Shown piece by piece: positions 1 to 12,204 of a stretch of 64,000 nt of DNA. Position 1 is the first letter of the stretch. Each line of letters opens with the position of its first letter. The notes under the pieces were generated by a model. That model was not told where the DNA came from, did not search any database, and saw only the letters and a list, made by a program, of their open reading frames with translations. The DNA is taken from contig OX419755.1 of NCBI GenBank assembly GCA_948567375.1, positions 19,101,001-19,165,000 on the forward strand, read 5' to 3'. The stretch comes from Lunularia cruciata. Its lineage: Eukaryota; Streptophyta; Marchantiopsida; Lunulariales; Lunulariaceae. The position numbers were made by a program, and so were the translations under genes.

Positions 1-1031
1 TGCCTCGAAGCCTCTAAACGCCAAAATTCAGCCAAATGAGGCCTTTCTTGTTGCCACTTCGAACCTCCTCCAAAATTGGCGAAACTTCTCCAAATCTGTG
101 AAACTCCTCCAAACTAGCAAAACTTCTCCAAATCTGGCCAAACAGCGAAACTCCTCCAATTCTGGCCCAAAAATCTGACGTAAACCCTAAAGATGGATGT
201 ACGCCAAATCCCCCGCTAACTTTCCACTCGAGCCAAATTGACAAAACGGGTTTTTCCAAATCACAATTTCATGAGAAGAGCTTTCCAACTCCACCTTCAA
301 TTTCACTTTCTGAGCCCAACTCGCAGCAAATTGGTCCTGCCTTCACCTCCTGAGCTCAAAATCACAACACTGCTCGAAAATTGCTCCTTCTTTGCTCGAA
401 ATTTGGCCAGCGCTTCCGCACACCATCCGCTTAACTGCCAAATTTGCATCAACTACACGAGCTTCTGCACACTAGGGAAACACAGAACCTGAATCAAGCT
501 ACCACGATCCACCGAGCTTGGAGATACCACCAACACTCAATGTTCCTGCACCCGATTTCCCCCTGACTTCACTTCTCTGATGTAATCAGATTGCTTAACA
601 CTTTCAACTCAACTCAACTCAGATCAGTACTTGATCTGTCACTCTATAAACTGCCAACAACGGGGCACTGATTACAGTCAAGCCACACCCACTCAAGCAT
701 AGAGAATCTAGGTGACGCTCGCCGGCCTCTGTCCACCATAGCCAGGAACTCGAAGGCTCAACATCAGAGAAGTGAACTCTCTGGAGCTCACTTCGAAACT
801 ATACCCCCTGGACTCGAGCTAGCCCTGAAACCCTAACGGTCCCGCTGACGGAACACTCGACGGTGCAAACGGTGCAAAGTGACGGTGGGCCCCACCGTGA
901 AGTCAGTACCCCGAACACAAAATCTAACCGTCGGAAAGTAGTCCCTGAGAAACAGCTAGAATAACTCTAACTACCATCACTGGAACTCCAATGTCCGAGC
1001 ATCTAGATGCGGAACTACAAATGGCGTGACA
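1..1031 (-). mobile_element. 5' part of an LTR of the methyltransferase-Gypsy family, inserted in a Copia LTR
   Basis: The reverse complement of this stretch aligns from end to end with 43667-44680, the left LTR of the large Gypsy element, and in part with 61503-61954. It starts with TGTCACGCC at 1031 reading leftwards. The Copia LTR resumes without a gap at 1032, as shown by comparison with 5504 in the intact 3' LTR. The element therefore inserted into the Copia 5' LTR. Its other end lies left of the window, so it cannot be told whether this is a solo LTR or part of a full element. The short open frames in it are LTR sequence, not genes. Confidence 0.8.
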
Positions 1032-1292
1032 GTGGTCAATACTCATGAAGTCACGCAGGTCTATATTCAGGAGTTTAGACAGTGACAGAGTGACTATCCC
1101 TGTGTTTGTATATATATACATATGTGCAATGGAAATAAAGAGTCGTAGGATGGTGTGAGCCTGTTTCAGCCGTGGAGGTAGCTTCCGGGACAGGGAGTGA
1201 ACCACGTTATTTCTTGTTAGTCCTCTGATTATGTTTAATGGGTCTTATGAGGTGCTATTGCGAGAGGTCCCTTGGGACTGTATTTTCTAACA
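1032..1292 (+). repeat. Copia 5' LTR, 3' portion only
   Basis: Collinear with 5504-5764. It ends TTTTCTAACA, matching the 3' LTR end. The first 141 bases of the LTR are displaced to the left by the nested Gypsy LTR and are not in the window. Confidence 0.9.
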
Positions 1293-1293
1293 A

Positions 1294-1305
1294 TTGGTAT
1301 GAGAG
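1294..1305 (+). other. Copia primer-binding site
   Basis: TGGTATGAGAGC lies one base after the LTR end. It differs by one base from TGGTATCAGAGC, the complement of the initiator-tRNA-Met 3' end used by most plant Copia elements. Confidence 0.75.
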
Positions 1306-1382
1306 CGTAGTTGGTCCTCAAGAGGGTCTTGAGATTTGAGGGTGCAGGGAAGTGGGTCCAGAAGCAAGTCCACAGCAAAGCA

Positions 1383-2771
1383 ATGGCAGGGGTGATATCC
1401 ATATCCAATGCTAAATTTGCAGTGGAGAAGTTTGATGGGAAAAACAATTTTGGACTTTGGCAACTGAAGATGAAGGATCTTCTTGTCCAGCAAGGACTGC
1501 ATGGAGCACTGAAGAAAAAGGAGGACAAAAGTGATGAGGATGGGGAAGATGAAGATGCAGATCTGAGAGCTATTAACACTATTAGGTTGAACCTTGCTGA
1601 TGAAGTGCTATACAATGTTATGAATGAGGAATCTGCACCAAAACTATGGGCCAAACTGGAAAATCTTTATATGACCAAGTCTTTGACAAACAGACTGTTT
1701 CTTAAACAGAAGTTGTATATGTTGAGGATGAAGGAAGGCCAGAGTATTATGGAGCACCTCAATGCTTTCAACAAAATCATTTGTGAGTTGATGAGCATAG
1801 AGGTTAAGTTAGAAGAGGAGGATAAGACATTGCTGTTATTGACTTCACTTTCTACATCATATGAGCATATGGTCACAACTCTTCTATATGGGAAGGATGA
1901 TATAAACTGTGAGGAGGTCATTTCAGCATTATTTTCCAATGAGATGCGAAAAAGACCCAACCAAGATGAGACAAATTCAGAGGCTCTATTTATCAGAGGA
2001 AGGGCAAGAGAGAGAGATCACATCAGAAGTAAATCAAGATCCAAGTCTAGAACTGGAGGTTTCAAAGGCAAGTGCTGGATTTGTGGGAAGGTTGGACATT
2101 TCAAGAAGGATTGTAACAACAAGAGGCTTGAGTCCAACAAGGATAAAGGTCAACTTTCAGATCAAGCAAGCATTGCTGAGTCATCTGGAGTTGTGGATGA
2201 TGTTCTATGTGTTACCCAAGACAAAGATCAATTTGAGGAGTCATGGATATTGGACTCAGGTTGCTCTTACCATATGTGTCCAAATAAGGAGTGGTTTCAT
2301 GAGTACAAATCATTCAATGGAGGATCTGTAATAATGGGGAACAACATGGCTTGTAAAGCTATTGGCATTGGTACAATACACATTAAGATGTTTGATGGTA
2401 TTGTGAGGACTCTTGTTGATGTGAGGCATGTTCCTGAGTTAAGGAAGAATTTGATATCACTAGGTACTTTGGACTCAAATGGTTGGAGGTGGGGAGCAGA
2501 AAATGGAACACTCAAGGTATCAAAAGGAGCATTGGTTGTAATAAAGGGCAAGAAGATAGGAAACCTTTATGAGCTTGTTGGAGAGACCATCACTGGAGGA
2601 GTGGCAAGTACTATTTCTGAAAATGAAGATCCCAAAGATCTTACTCAGTTATGGCACCTATGTTTGGGTCATATGAGTGAAAGGGGTCTAAGTGAATTGT
2701 CCAAGCAACAACTTCTGAAGGGCCTTAAAAGTTGTAAGTTACAATTCTGTGAGCATTGTGTAATAGGATAG
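1383..2771 (+). pseudogene. Copia gag, protease and pre-integrase region
   Basis: The first part of the Copia polyprotein. The frame is open from 1311, but the family's gag usually starts at the Met at 1383 (MAGVISIS...). Gag is followed by a CCHC zinc knuckle (CWICGKVGHFKKDC, near 2074-2115) that binds the element RNA. The retroviral-type protease has the catalytic DSG in WILDSGCSYHMCP near 2248-2286. The GAG-pre-integrase block (LWHLCLGHMS) lies near 2650-2680, and the first zinc-binding cysteines of integrase (CEHC) close the segment. A TAG at 2769 then interrupts a frame that clearly continues (QRRVSFSTGVHC...). Part of one polyprotein with 2772-5315. Confidence 0.9.
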
Positions 2772-5315
2772 CAACGGAGGGTAAGCTTTTCCACAGGAGT
2801 TCATTGCACAAAGGGAATTTTAGACTATGTGCATTCTGATGTTTGGGGCCCTGCACCTGTAGCTTCAAAATCTGGAGCATTATATTTTGTGTCTTTGGTT
2901 GATGATTACTCTAGGAGAGTATGGGTCTACACCATGAAGCAAAAATCAGAGGTCTTCTCTATCTTTAAACAATGGAAGGTGATGATGGAGAAACAAACTG
3001 GAAGGAAATTGAAGTGTTTGAGGTCTGATAATGGTAGAGAATACAAATCTGGAGAGTTTGATAGATATTGTAAGAGTGAAGGGATAATCCATCACTTTAC
3101 CATACCGGGTACTCCTCAACAAAATGGTGTGGCAAAGCGGATAAATCATACACTCTTGGAGAAAGCAAGAAGTATGTTAAGCAATGCTGGATTGGAGAAG
3201 AGTTTTTGGAATCTATAAATACGGCTATAAATACGGCTTGTCATTTGGTAAACCTTTCTCCCTCTACTGCTATTGAGTGTAAGACACCTATGGAAAAATG
3301 GACAGGTAGGCATGTTGATTACTCTTCACTTAGAGTATTTGGATGCATAGCTCATGTTCATATTCAACAAGAACAAAGGACAAAGTTAGACCCCAAATCT
3401 AGAAAATGTATATTCTTGGGATATGAGAAGGATACAAAGGGATATAGATTGTGGGATCTAGAAAGGTGTTGTCTTGTTGTGAGTAGGGATGTAGTTTTTG
3501 ATGAGACTAGTACAATGAAGACTATTACTATAGCAAAAGAAAAGAAAAAACAAATTCAGTCAGATTTTGTTAAGATAGATATTGATACTGGAAATGAAGA
3601 CATTTCACCTCTTGTAGATTTACCAAGTGAACCATTAGAAGAGCAAAGCCCAGAAGTGATTCATGAACGTAGGTATCCAAATAGGGATAGAAGGCCTCCA
3701 AAGAGATTTGATGATTCTTTTGTAGCTTATGCTCTTCTTACGGAGAATGGTGAGCCTTCTTCATATGAAGAGGCAATGCAAGATCAAGAATGTAAAAAAT
3801 GGCATTGTGCAATGGAAGAGGAGATGAAGTCTTTGGCCAAGAACCAAACTTGGAGACTTGAAAAATTGCCTATGGGAAAGAAGGCAATTGGTTGCAGATG
3901 GATATTTCGGAAGAAGGAAGGACTTCCAAAATCAGGTGGAGATAGATACAAAGCAAGGCTTGTAGCAAAGAGTTACAGCCAAAAAGAAGGTATTGACTTC
4001 AATGAGATTTTTTCACCAGTGGTAAAAATCTCTTCAATTCGTGCACTATTGGCAATAGTTGCATTGCATAACTTGGAGTTGGAGCAACTAGATGTTACAA
4101 TTGCTTTTTTACATGGAGAATTGGAGGAGGAGATTTACATGTATCAACCTGAAGGTTTTGTGGTACAAAGGAACCAGAACCAGGTTACAAAAGTCTTTAT
4201 ATGGACTAAAGCAAATTCCAAGACTTTGGTACATGAAATTTGATACTTTCATGTTGAAGCAAGGATATAACAGAAGTGAATCAGATTGTTGGGTGTACCT
4301 CAAGAAGCTACATGGACCTAGAGTATTTGATTTAATCATCTTGGTACTATATGTGGATGATATGCTGATTGCTGCAAAGGATGTGGTTGAGGTGGAGAAA
4401 TTGAAAGCACAACTTGGTAAGGAATTTGATATGAAGGACTTGGGTTTTTCAAAGAGGGTACTTGGGATTGAAATCCATCGGGACAGAAGCAAGGGAAAAT
4501 TATGGATATCTCAAAGGAGATATTTGGAAAAATTACTTGCTTGGTTTGGCATGGAGAAAGCAAAACCAGTGAACACTCCAATGACAAGTCATTTCAGGAT
4601 ATCATTGGAGCAATGTCCATCAAATGAGGAGGAGAGAAAAGTAATGTCCAACATTCCTTATGCTAGTGCTGTTGGGAGTATAATGTATGCTATGGTCTGC
4701 ACTAGACCAGACATCTCATATGTTGTGAGCATGGTGAGTAGATACATGGCAAATCCGAGGAAACAACATTGGGAAGTTGTGAAGTGGATACTTCGTTACT
4801 TGAAAGGGACTATAAATATTGGCATTAACTTTGATGTGGAGAAGGAAAAAGAAGGAGGAATTACAGGGTATGTAGATTCTGATTTTGCCGGAGACTTGGA
4901 TAAGAGAAGGTCTACAACAGGATTTGCTTTTACACTTGTTGGTGGTGCAGTAAGTTGGAAGTCTACTCTCCAATCTACTGTTGCTCTTTCCACTACAGAG
5001 GCAGAATATATGGCAAGAACTGAGGCTGCCAAGGAGGCAATATGGCTACAAAGATTAGCCAAGGATATAGGACTCCCTAATATGAAGTCCACACTCTTTT
5101 GTGATAGCCAAAGCGCTATTCACTTGGCAAAGAATCAAGTATATCATTCAAGGACAAAGCATATTGATGTGAGACATCATTTTATCAGGGAAGCTGTGAC
5201 AAATGGTGAAATCAATCTGCAAAAGATTGGCACAGAGGTAAACGCAGCTGATATGTTGACTAAACCTGTTCCTGTTGAGAAATTCAAGTTATGCATGAAC
5301 TTGCTTAACGTTTAA
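2772..5315 (+). pseudogene. Copia integrase, reverse transcriptase and RNase H
   Basis: Continuation of the Copia polyprotein in three frame segments (about 2772-3218, 3206-4190 and 4092-5315). The integrase core shows the first Asp in YVHSDVWGP and the second in RSDNGREY. In the third catalytic block, PQQNGVAKRINHTLLEKARS, Lys stands where the catalytic Glu is normally found. A direct duplication of ATAAATACGGCT near 3214-3240 accompanies the first frameshift. Reverse transcriptase shows QLDVTIAFLHG and the YVDD box in LVLYVDDMLIAA (near 4340-4380). RNase H shows STTEAEYMA near 4990. The second frameshift lies near 4150-4240, where two frames overlap. With these lesions the copy cannot make a full polyprotein. 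Confidence 0.9.
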
Positions 5316-5362
5316 TGTTGCTCTTTGGGATGATAAGGTGGATACAAGCAAAAGGTGGAGTT

Positions 5363-5764
5363 TGTTATGTTTGGCTTGCTATAAGTGACTTGCCTGATCA
5401 AGAGCAAGAGCAAAACTTGACTGATGGAAACTCCTTACAGTATCATGCGGATATATATTCAGTCACTTCTAAGGTTGAGTATTAAAGTGACTAGATATCT
5501 TGAGTGGTCAATACTCATGAAGTCACGCAGGTCTATATTCAGGAGTTTAGACAGTGACAGAGTGACTATCCCTGTGTTTGTATATATATACATATGTGCA
5601 ATGGAAATAAAGAGTCGTAGGATGGTGTGAGCCTGTTTCAGCCGTGGAGGTAGCTTCCGGGACAGGGAGTGAACCACGTTATTTCTTGTTAGTCCTCTGA
5701 TTATGTTTAATGGATCTTATGATGTGCTATTGCGAGAGGTCCCTTGGGACTGTATTTTCTAACA
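5363..5764 (+). repeat. Copia 3' LTR
   Basis: A 402-bp LTR starting TGTTA and ending TAACA, the expected terminal inverted repeat. It follows a purine-rich tract (AAAAGGTGGAG, near 5350-5360) that would prime plus-strand synthesis. From 5504 onward it repeats at 1032-1292. Confidence 0.9.
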
Positions 5765-6215
5765 AAATCTGCCCGACCGCACCCAAGATATCCAAGCTAT
5801 ACAAGTCGTACGGTCTACACACAACTGGAGCATCCGAAGAAACATCACCTAATGTACTGCTTTCCTATAGATTGTACCAGCCACTGCACTCTGTAGAGCA
5901 ATGGATACATGGTGCCTAAAATATGTTACAAAGTATGAGAGTGATACCTCCAACACCTAACATGATATGCTCTCGTGCACTCACTGACAAATGTGTCAAA
6001 TGCCGTGTCCATAGCTCCATATAACTCTAAGGCTAGAGGAACAAAAAGGGGACCTCACTGCATGCCCCTATACTTAGAGACTTTACGACCTGCTGCTGCA
6101 CTCGCCGCCCATCCAAGGGATGAGTAATCACTCCCTCAGAATCTGTATCCCGTGTAGGGTCCGTCACCACGACATGCCCTATTGTCACCAGATCATCTCG
6201 GGTTAGATAGAAGAG
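5765..6215 (-). mobile_element. 5'-truncated copy of the RLE non-LTR retrotransposon
   Basis: The reverse complement aligns with the C-terminal coding part of the full-length element, about 19070-19525, including the stretch that codes for VVVTDPTRDT and AAGRKVSKY. Identity is high but frame-breaking changes are present. The left end at 5765 is where the Copia element inserted. The missing 3' end should lie left of the window, beyond the Copia and Gypsy insertions. The right end near 6215 is where similarity stops, as expected for target-primed insertions that are truncated at the 5' end. Confidence 0.85.
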
Positions 6216-7550
6216 GTGTTGCCTTTATGTCTGTTCGCCATGTTTTCTTTCTCCTCCCGTGTCTGATAATTTTGTTTCCCTGTTATTCTCACATCTTATC
6301 AGTTCCGTTGTCTACAACGCTCTACCACTGTTATTGATTTGTCTCCGTTAATGCACCCGGAGTTACAATTTACCGCTGTTGACATGTTCGAGTTCTTTTT
6401 ATTCTATCCACAGAAAGTTTGACGATTAACACAATGCCAGGTTCCAGTGTCTACTTATGCGTTGCCAAATTAATTAACTACGAACATATGAGTGAATATT
6501 CCGGCTAGTGGGTGTTTCTAACAGCGATGATTGTGCTAGATTTGAGAGACTAGCTGGGTTTCAATGTGTCAATGTTTTAGATGAAGACAAGGGTCCAGAT
6601 GCGCATGTTTCCGACCAGGTCAACTATTGTAGTTTCAACAAAATTCTTGTGATACTAATTGTACAGATCCTACTGATATAAGTGTACACATATCCAACAT
6701 TAACATAGAGTTGCTTTCAATTCAATTATCATTGGTTCATTGCAGCTATACACATTTATATACACGGGCTATGCGTCGTAGTCAATATGTTCGGGATAAA
6801 GTCGCAAGTAGACATACAAACTGATCAAACTGAAACACAGGTTATTTGTGAATGAAGGAGAAAGATGACGTATCCAACATATATATAGGGTTACTTTCAA
6901 ATCACCTATTAATTGGTCTTTGCAGCTGTACACATTCATACACGAGCTGTGGGTCACTGTCAGAATGCTCGGAACACAGTTGCAAGTAACCCATTCAAAT
7001 TGATCAACTTGATCATAGACGGGCAGATTTCTCATTTAGTGCAGAGAACAATCGTGGTCTTCGCATATCATAATAATCTGCCTTTACTTCATAAGAATTA
7101 GAGGGTCTACAAATTTAGAATTGACCTTCAATACACCAAACACGCCTAGAGGCAAGTCCTTGTAGAGAAAGTAGTCCATACTCACAGAGAGCAGATATAG
7201 GAACACTAGTTCAAGCGATTGCTAGTTTGCTACAACAGCCTGAAGTGAACTCATATGATTCGGTTCATGCGTCAGTGACATAGCTCGCTTCCTATGTATC
7301 AACTTCTGCGTACACTCTATTGTTGATCACTTTCTTTCCATCCACTAACTACATACTTCTGTGGTGGGTGCTGACTACTAATATCAGGTGCAACGGCATA
7401 GACACTGTATCTTCGTCATTCTATTTATTCACCAAGACGTAAATAATATCTGCTAATGATGAATTAAGGGAGTAGAGCGACGGGGCAACAATCATTACCT
7501 CACGGTTTAGTGCATTCCACTCCCAATCACTAAACAAGGCTGTTTGGCCT
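6216..7550. other. Non-coding region with one imperfect duplication
   Basis: No gene is recognised. The only structure seen is the duplication at 6688-7022. Confidence 0.5.
6688..7022. repeat. Imperfect tandem duplication of about 180 bp
   Basis: The two units, about 6688-6835 and 6868-7022, share in order TATCCAACAT, a GTT(G/A)CTTTCAA block, GCAGCT(A/G)TACACATT, a (G/A)GCT(A/G)TG block and GATCAA(A/C)(C/T)TGA. Divergence is high, so the duplication is old. Function unknown. Confidence 0.6.
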
Positions 7551-8866
7551 CTACTTGCACGGAGCTAGCAAGCACTTGCCCTTACCCCATCCCATATTCG
7601 CTTGCTTCAGCTTCCACGCGGTGTCCCATTTCAGTTGCTGAGATCCTTTAAGAGCAGCGAGGAATTCCTTCTTCACACCGTTGGGAGACATGGAGAATTT
7701 CGGATTTCCATACGAGTTCATCATGGCAGCCACCGCCTGCTTCAAGAGGTCGTCTTTGCCGTGCAACGCATCGTACAAGTTCATGTTACCGTATGGTTTC
7801 TTGGAGGCTTTTCCAAACATCATTGGAACCGTTGTCTGGAATGGAGTTGCCTTCTTCCAGTGACAGAAGAATTCCGACTTCATCCACTCACTGCAGCAAA
7901 CATCGATACAAACACCTCGTCAGATTAACCATAAATTTACTCATCGTCGTACACAGATTTGTTCAGGACTACAGACACACAAGAGGTATGTATTTCCTAC
8001 TTCATCATGCACTTCACAATGGACACATTTCAGAAACCCTTGGAAATCAGAAAGATCTGGTTAGAATCATTGGTGTGGCGCATACACAGTCAAATACGTC
8101 GAACCTCATACATGACAAGAGAGATGAAACTCACTCTGCTGAGCATGTCGATGGTTCTTTCCAGGGGAATGGGGGTATAGTGATTGGTGGATGAGGAGGA
8201 GTGCCATGGACTGGAGGCTTGGGGGGCAGCGGAGGGAGGGGAGGGAACGAGAATGGAGGAGGCTTGGGCTTGGGGTCTGGCTTCTTGGCTCCAGGGCAGA
8301 AGCCCATGGGTGTTGGTGGTTTAAAAAACATTGGCTCCACGCCATAGAACGAGCTGAAGAAGAACTTGGTTCTCAACTTCACACCTTGCCCACTTTGATC
8401 TGCGAAGTTGCACGAAGAGTCCGGGCTTCCTTTCATGAATACTTTACATCCTTCCAAGTCAGAAACCCCTTTGAACGAGGCCAGGAACCCGCCGAGAAAA
8501 TCAGTAGACGCATCTGCAGAAGCAAGCATACTACCATCCGCTCCATAGCATTGGACCGAAACCTTCGCACCTGCATTATACATTAGGTGTAGGATCAGTA
8601 CATGAACTAAGAGACACAGCACAGAGAATCTGACTTCTTTCCCTGCTGCTCCTGGTGAACACCACTGGTCACTGACAGTCGAGTAGCAGTCACGTACCGA
8701 GCATTGGCCGAGCGTATGGGAAAACCGCATTCTTCATACATTGGTCGCAGAAAACATTTCCGGTTACGAGAGAAGACCATCCATTCTCCCACTTCATCCC
8801 TTCTGCATGATATAAACTCAACGATAGAAACAGTATCACTGCGGACCCCCGCATCCTGCTATCCAT
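7551..8866 (-). CDS. Secreted Ole e 1-like proline-rich protein with an extra C-terminal domain
   Basis: Three exons with GT-AG introns join in frame: 8866-8698, 8570-8135 and 7890-7551 (314 residues). Residues 1-23 form a signal peptide (MDSRMRGSAVILFLSLSLYH...), so the product should be secreted or in the cell wall. VTGNVFCDQC at about 34-43 is the Ole e 1 family signature. The block that follows (GAKVSVQCYG, EGCKVFMKG, CNF) carries the conserved cysteines. About residues 160-195 are rich in Pro and Lys (KKPDPKPKPPP). Exon 3 adds about 110 residues with CHWKKATPF and LLKQAVAAMMNSY, which recall the WKNH...HAVAALLNA pattern of an uncharacterised secreted domain. That comparison is from memory and weak. 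The function of Ole e 1-like proteins is not settled; they are mostly cell-wall associated. The start at 8866 was chosen because it gives the signal peptide. Confidence 0.85.
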
Positions 8867-8934
8867 GTTCAGTTGGCAGTCCTACTGCCTTCCTGGATCT
8901 CGATGGTTGTTTGATTGCAAGTACGCTTCGAAGA

Positions 8935-8945
8935 ATATATATTTC
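8935..8945 (-). promoter_or_regulatory. Possible TATA box of the Ole e 1-like gene
   Basis: On the minus strand AAATATATATT lies about 70-80 bases before the chosen ATG at 8866. Spacing suits a short 5' leader. No other promoter element was identified. Confidence 0.3.
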
Positions 8946-11900
8946 TCAAACACACTCGAATCACGGTCTCGCCCCTTCCTCCTCTATTTCGGGCTCCAGA
9001 AGAGGACGGATGTTATGGTGTCGTTCCCGACACCTGAGTGCTGTATTTGTCGTGAGGGTGGGCGCGTTAATGACTGCAAATCCTTTAGCTTTCAGCGGCA
9101 GCTACTGCATCTTTCGAGCTGCATGGACACCATGGTAAACTCGAAACATGGTAATGTCTCATAAATTTTGTGGTTGAATTGATGACCAAAGTCAATCCCC
9201 TCCACTGCTCTCTCGTGCTGCAGAGTGGAGATCTCACTACCGTACTCGCCCGATGCGACTAAATTAAGCAGGACATCTCCTAACAGAGTACACTGCTTAA
9301 CTGCCCTGCCAGTAAAAATTGACTTGGTTGCCGAATGAAAAGCCTGCCACCGCCTCCTTCACCTTTTTCAACTCTTCAAGGCTGTGGTGACTACTGCAGG
9401 ACTCCCTTCGACGTCTGTCTCGTCCATCCCCTTTTGCTCTACCGTAGCTTTGTCTGCACAAGCGTGCTGCTTTTGCGGTAGACTAAAGTCAAAGCCTTCG
9501 ACCTTCACAACTAGGTACTTTTACTTGCTTCCCATTACTTTCCACTAGAACTGCTTCATTGAGGTATGCTAACAAATCATGAACTGATACAAACCTGTAC
9601 TCCTGGAACTGAATATTGCTTTACAGGTTACTTCAAGCATTCTCGAAAACCTCACGGCAGTATAGTCCACACTGTACTACTCAGTTGGACTCCAAAATCT
9701 GGGGCCAATCATCCTCATTGAATTTCTCGCCATCTGTCCAGCATATGTCAAGCTCTTCATCAGGCCAGGGGAAAACATGAACTGGCGAGTCAGAGGCCAC
9801 TGCGATACCCTGTTTCATATTTTAACATGGTGCATTGATTGCTCGAGCTGACTTCCCAACAACCCACCCGTTCCCTCTCCTGCTTTCAAAAGCTTGATGT
9901 GAGTGTGAAGGCATTACGTGGACGCCTATTAGCAAAATCTTAACACTTCTTGGCAGTACTCGTTGAAATTCTCTGTCAAAGCAACCGCCTTGCGATCGGA
10001 CTCTTGTCAGGCATCGTGTTACGAAACGTTTTATCGTAATCACCTTCAACTGGTATTAGTATCGGTGTCGGGTTTTAGTCGATCTTAACGCAGCTAGTGA
10101 ACCTCTGGTTAGATGTCCTACTGTAGTTGGGTTACAATAGCGAAAATTGCATGGATTCGCGCGACTAACTTGCCAACGCGAAATCACACTCATTTTTTCA
10201 CGCACACAGTAGTAACAGTAAGTGACGTCGTCTATCCTACAGTTTGAGAATATAGATGTTTTATTACAGAAAAGAAAATAAATTTTTATTTATTCATATT
10301 TATAATATATGCAGACTACGTGACTAATCTACCATCAAAATGAGATTTAAATTGCACTATTATCTCCTTTATTGTCTTCAATTGGATTTATTATAGGGCA
10401 TGTATCATTCAAGCTCAAGCTGGTTTTGTAGTTCAAACTTTCAATTTGTAAGCATGAAAGCTTAAGAGCAAGACTGCTTAATATGAGTTATGAGCTTAGC
10501 TGGACTGGAAACTTTCTAAAGTTATTATAATGCTTTACACCTAAACTTTAGAGTGTTTAGGAATAAGTTGCATACAAATTTTTTTGTCCGTAGAGAGTAT
10601 CTGTAATAAAACTCTTATCTATCATTAATGATGGAGTAAACAGACTGAAAATTTAGTCTAAGAATTATTATTATACAGTGGAAATTGGATAAACGAGAAA
10701 ATATGTAGAGTATTCCTTTTAATAAGCCAAAGGTAGAGTCTGTTGAGTACTTGTTCAATTTTAGAATATTATATACAATTAAGTGATCTTTGGTTAATTT
10801 TGTCTCGGTCTATTAGAGTATGGATTGTATAAAGCAATCAGTGCATATTTTAAATTCAAAGTTGACAATTATAAGTTCAACGTAACCAAGAATTCAATCA
10901 AATCAAATGAGATGATTAGATATATCAATCAGAATTATATTAATTTCAAATATCAATTTACAGGATGCAATATAAAATCATTTGAAAAATAAGCTCAATG
11001 CTTTAAATAATTTTTATATTTTGAAATAGTAAGTTATACAGGATATTAAAAACGGAAATCGAGTACTTGTGGGATAAACTCAAGTATTTCTTTCGTTGAG
11101 GAAATAATTTTTTAGAGATTGTTGATGTTTATAAGGAATTTGAGATATAGTTATATTGGAATTAAAATAAGGTATAGCATACGGAATAAAATGAACGATA
11201 AAATTTGTTGTCATGGTTAAAGACTTCGAACGAGTCATAAAGGCTATCATAGGATCATTTGATTATTCTGATACAAGTCTATTAGTTTCGAATATTTTAA
11301 TTCTTGATTCCAAACTTAGGACTGGTAAACAAACACTACAAACTTGCTACAGATGGGGAGATTCTCGTCTTTAGAAACTGATTAATTTCTAATGAATTGT
11401 TAAGCTGTGATTTGTCGAAAATAGACTAAGATTAGAAAAATTTTCATAACCTCGAACGATAGATATACAAAGGTGAAAGAGAAATCAAAACACATGTGGC
11501 CATGCTAAATATGTGATATATTAGCTTTCTGTACACTGAAGATCAGTCTTTGACGTACTTAATGGAATATCTCATGAAAGAAAATGCAACTTTTGATAAA
11601 GACGATATTATCTAGTCTATGTCCCTTTAGTATTCCAGGAGAGTTCACTCTAAACCGGACCCCAATAAGAAAATGAATTTGTATAAAATAAGTTCAAGTT
11701 ATTATCGAGAAATCCAGTTTCTGCCCAACTAACTACCAGTGCATAAAATTTAACTCTATTAAACTAAATCCTTAATTCCTGTATGCCCGGTGAAAAAAGT
11801 GTAGAGAGAATCCGTACGTAATAAATCGCATGTAGGCAAACGATCTGTATTAGTCACTTAGATCTTAAATACTGTGTAAATTGATCTACTATCCAATTAC

Positions 11901-12204
11901 ATAACTTACCTATATATGCCTTTTATTTTATAAATGATTATCCATGCCTTTATTTCCAAGTCAGATTTATGTACAATTTCAAGATATATAATTAGATTTA
12001 AAATATGTTTAAATTAATTATATATTAAATTCCTTATATGTATTTGTCTTTGAGGACAATACAGTATGCATATATATAATTGAATTGAGAAACTATATTA
12101 CTGGTAGAGAACTCTACACTTGACTTCAAATATAGATGGCTTAAAAACATAAACAATATCTCTCAATTGCCAAAACATCTCAAATTCATGGCTGTTGATG
12201 ACGA
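8946..12204. other. Non-coding region, strongly AT-rich from about 10250
   Basis: No gene, repeat or RNA could be recognised. Base composition drops to AT-rich at about 10250 and stays so to about 12100. Open frames are short and look random. Confidence 0.5.

Larger units (their letters stand above)
1032..5764 (+). mobile_element. Ty1/Copia LTR retrotransposon, recently inserted but defective
   Basis: The parts in order are a 5' LTR remnant, a primer-binding site, gag, protease, integrase, reverse transcriptase, RNase H, a polypurine tract and the 3' LTR. This gag-PR-INT-RT-RH order is that of Copia. The visible 261 bases of 5' LTR differ from the 3' LTR at only two positions by eye (near 1241 and 1249), so insertion was recent. 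The reading frame is broken by a stop at 2769, a frameshift near 3206-3218 and another near 4150-4240. It sits in a minus-strand RLE retrotransposon copy that continues at 5765. The right flank starts aaatc, but the matching left target-site duplication is outside the window. Confidence 0.93.

Noticed and set aside
8704-9164. Plus-strand open frames overlapping the first exon of the Ole e 1-like gene
   Set aside because: They are antisense to a well-supported exon, overlap each other in different frames and show no domain.
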